From: Cladocopium goreaui
Taxonomy: Eukaryota; Sar; Dinophyceae; Suessiales; Symbiodiniaceae
Assembly (NCBI GenBank): GCA_947184155.2
Contig: CAMXCT020001435.1
Coordinates: 650,331 to 714,330 of the forward strand
DNA: 64,000 nt
Direction of reading: 5' to 3'
Shown here one piece after another: positions 64,000 through 64,000 of the stretch. The position numbers and the translations under genes were made by a program. Within the stretch, counting starts at the first letter, position 1, and every line of letters starts with the position of its first letter. The notes beneath the pieces were generated by a model that worked only from the letters and a program-made list of their open reading frames with translations, made no database searches and had not been told where the DNA came from.

Positions 64000-64000
64000 C

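Larger units (their letters stand above)
56362..64000 (-). mobile_element. C' element, copy 2, continuing past the window edge
   Basis: In minus-strand order: the C' ORF (from beyond 64000 to 59359), a small ORF D' (59325-58951), about 430 bases of spacer, the 3' region shared with copy 1 (58510-56370), CCGGAG and an A8 tract (56369-56362). Copy 1 follows at once with no spacer. Both the ORF order and the presence of a 3' A tract suggest an integrated copy of a polyadenylated transcript. Whether the whole of copy 2 is itself a retrocopy cannot be told without its 5' end. Confidence 0.65.

Noticed and set aside
1-64000. Dinoflagellate spliced-leader relics (CCGTAGCCATTTTGGCTCAAG)
   Set aside because: I scanned for the leader core in both orientations and saw no convincing copy; the nearest lookalike, at about 770-790, lacks the order of bases.
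1-64000. tRNA, rRNA and other RNA genes
   Set aside because: No stretch with a T-arm/anticodon arrangement or rRNA motifs was found by eye; a covariance-model search would be needed to exclude them.

Overview
The window looks like nuclear DNA of a dinoflagellate, most probably a Symbiodiniaceae species. I base this on three things. Gene-poor DNA is full of microsatellites and degenerate TTTAGGG-type tracts. A split gene appears to use GC and GA splice donors as well as GT. Two copies of a 93-bp tandem repeat with a pyrimidine-rich tail resemble a repeat I recognise from Symbiodinium annotations. This is read from sequence alone; no search was run.

Layout. From about 0.8 to 7.6 kb, minus strand, there are dispersed short exons of a Pumilio/PUF RNA-binding protein gene. 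From 7.6 to 27.8 kb I see no confident gene. That stretch holds satellite and simple repeats: 93-bp units at 7.8-8.1 and 22.5-23.0 kb, a long GATA/GATAAAGATA tract at 8.7-10.4 kb, a 50-bp satellite at 12.4-13.4 kb, and others. At 27.8-29.2 kb (minus) lies a frameshifted reverse transcriptase-RNase H pseudogene.

From 29.2 kb to the end the character changes to long, intronless, protein-like ORFs. On the plus strand there is an RNase H domain followed by what looks like a family A/T7-type polymerase palm (29.24-30.86 kb, with one frame break). Next comes about 5.5 kb of non-coding repeats carrying a palindrome (CCCAAGG GTA CCTTGGG), then a tight ORF cluster: ORF A (about 524 aa), ORF B (glycosyltransferase-like, joined by a -1 frame change to ORF C), ORF C (2,288 aa; alpha/beta-hydrolase-like motifs followed by a superfamily 1 helicase), and small ORFs D and E. 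Pieces of another ORF C copy lie at 49.8-51.3 kb. From 64.0 back to 52.0 kb, on the minus strand, a diverged paralogue of ORF C (C') with a downstream small ORF and a 2.1-kb hairpin-rich 3' region ends in an A8 tract. It is followed directly by a second, 5'-truncated copy of the same transcript-like unit, which ends in A11.

Interpretation. The right half looks like a family of multi-ORF mobile or virus-like elements centred on the hydrolase-helicase protein, spreading at least partly through polyadenylated RNA. One full set (A-E), one edge-truncated but open paralogue, one recent truncated retrocopy and one eroded pseudogene are all visible. The mobility role, the link of the RNase H-polymerase ORF to the rest, and the enzyme assignments are inference from motifs.
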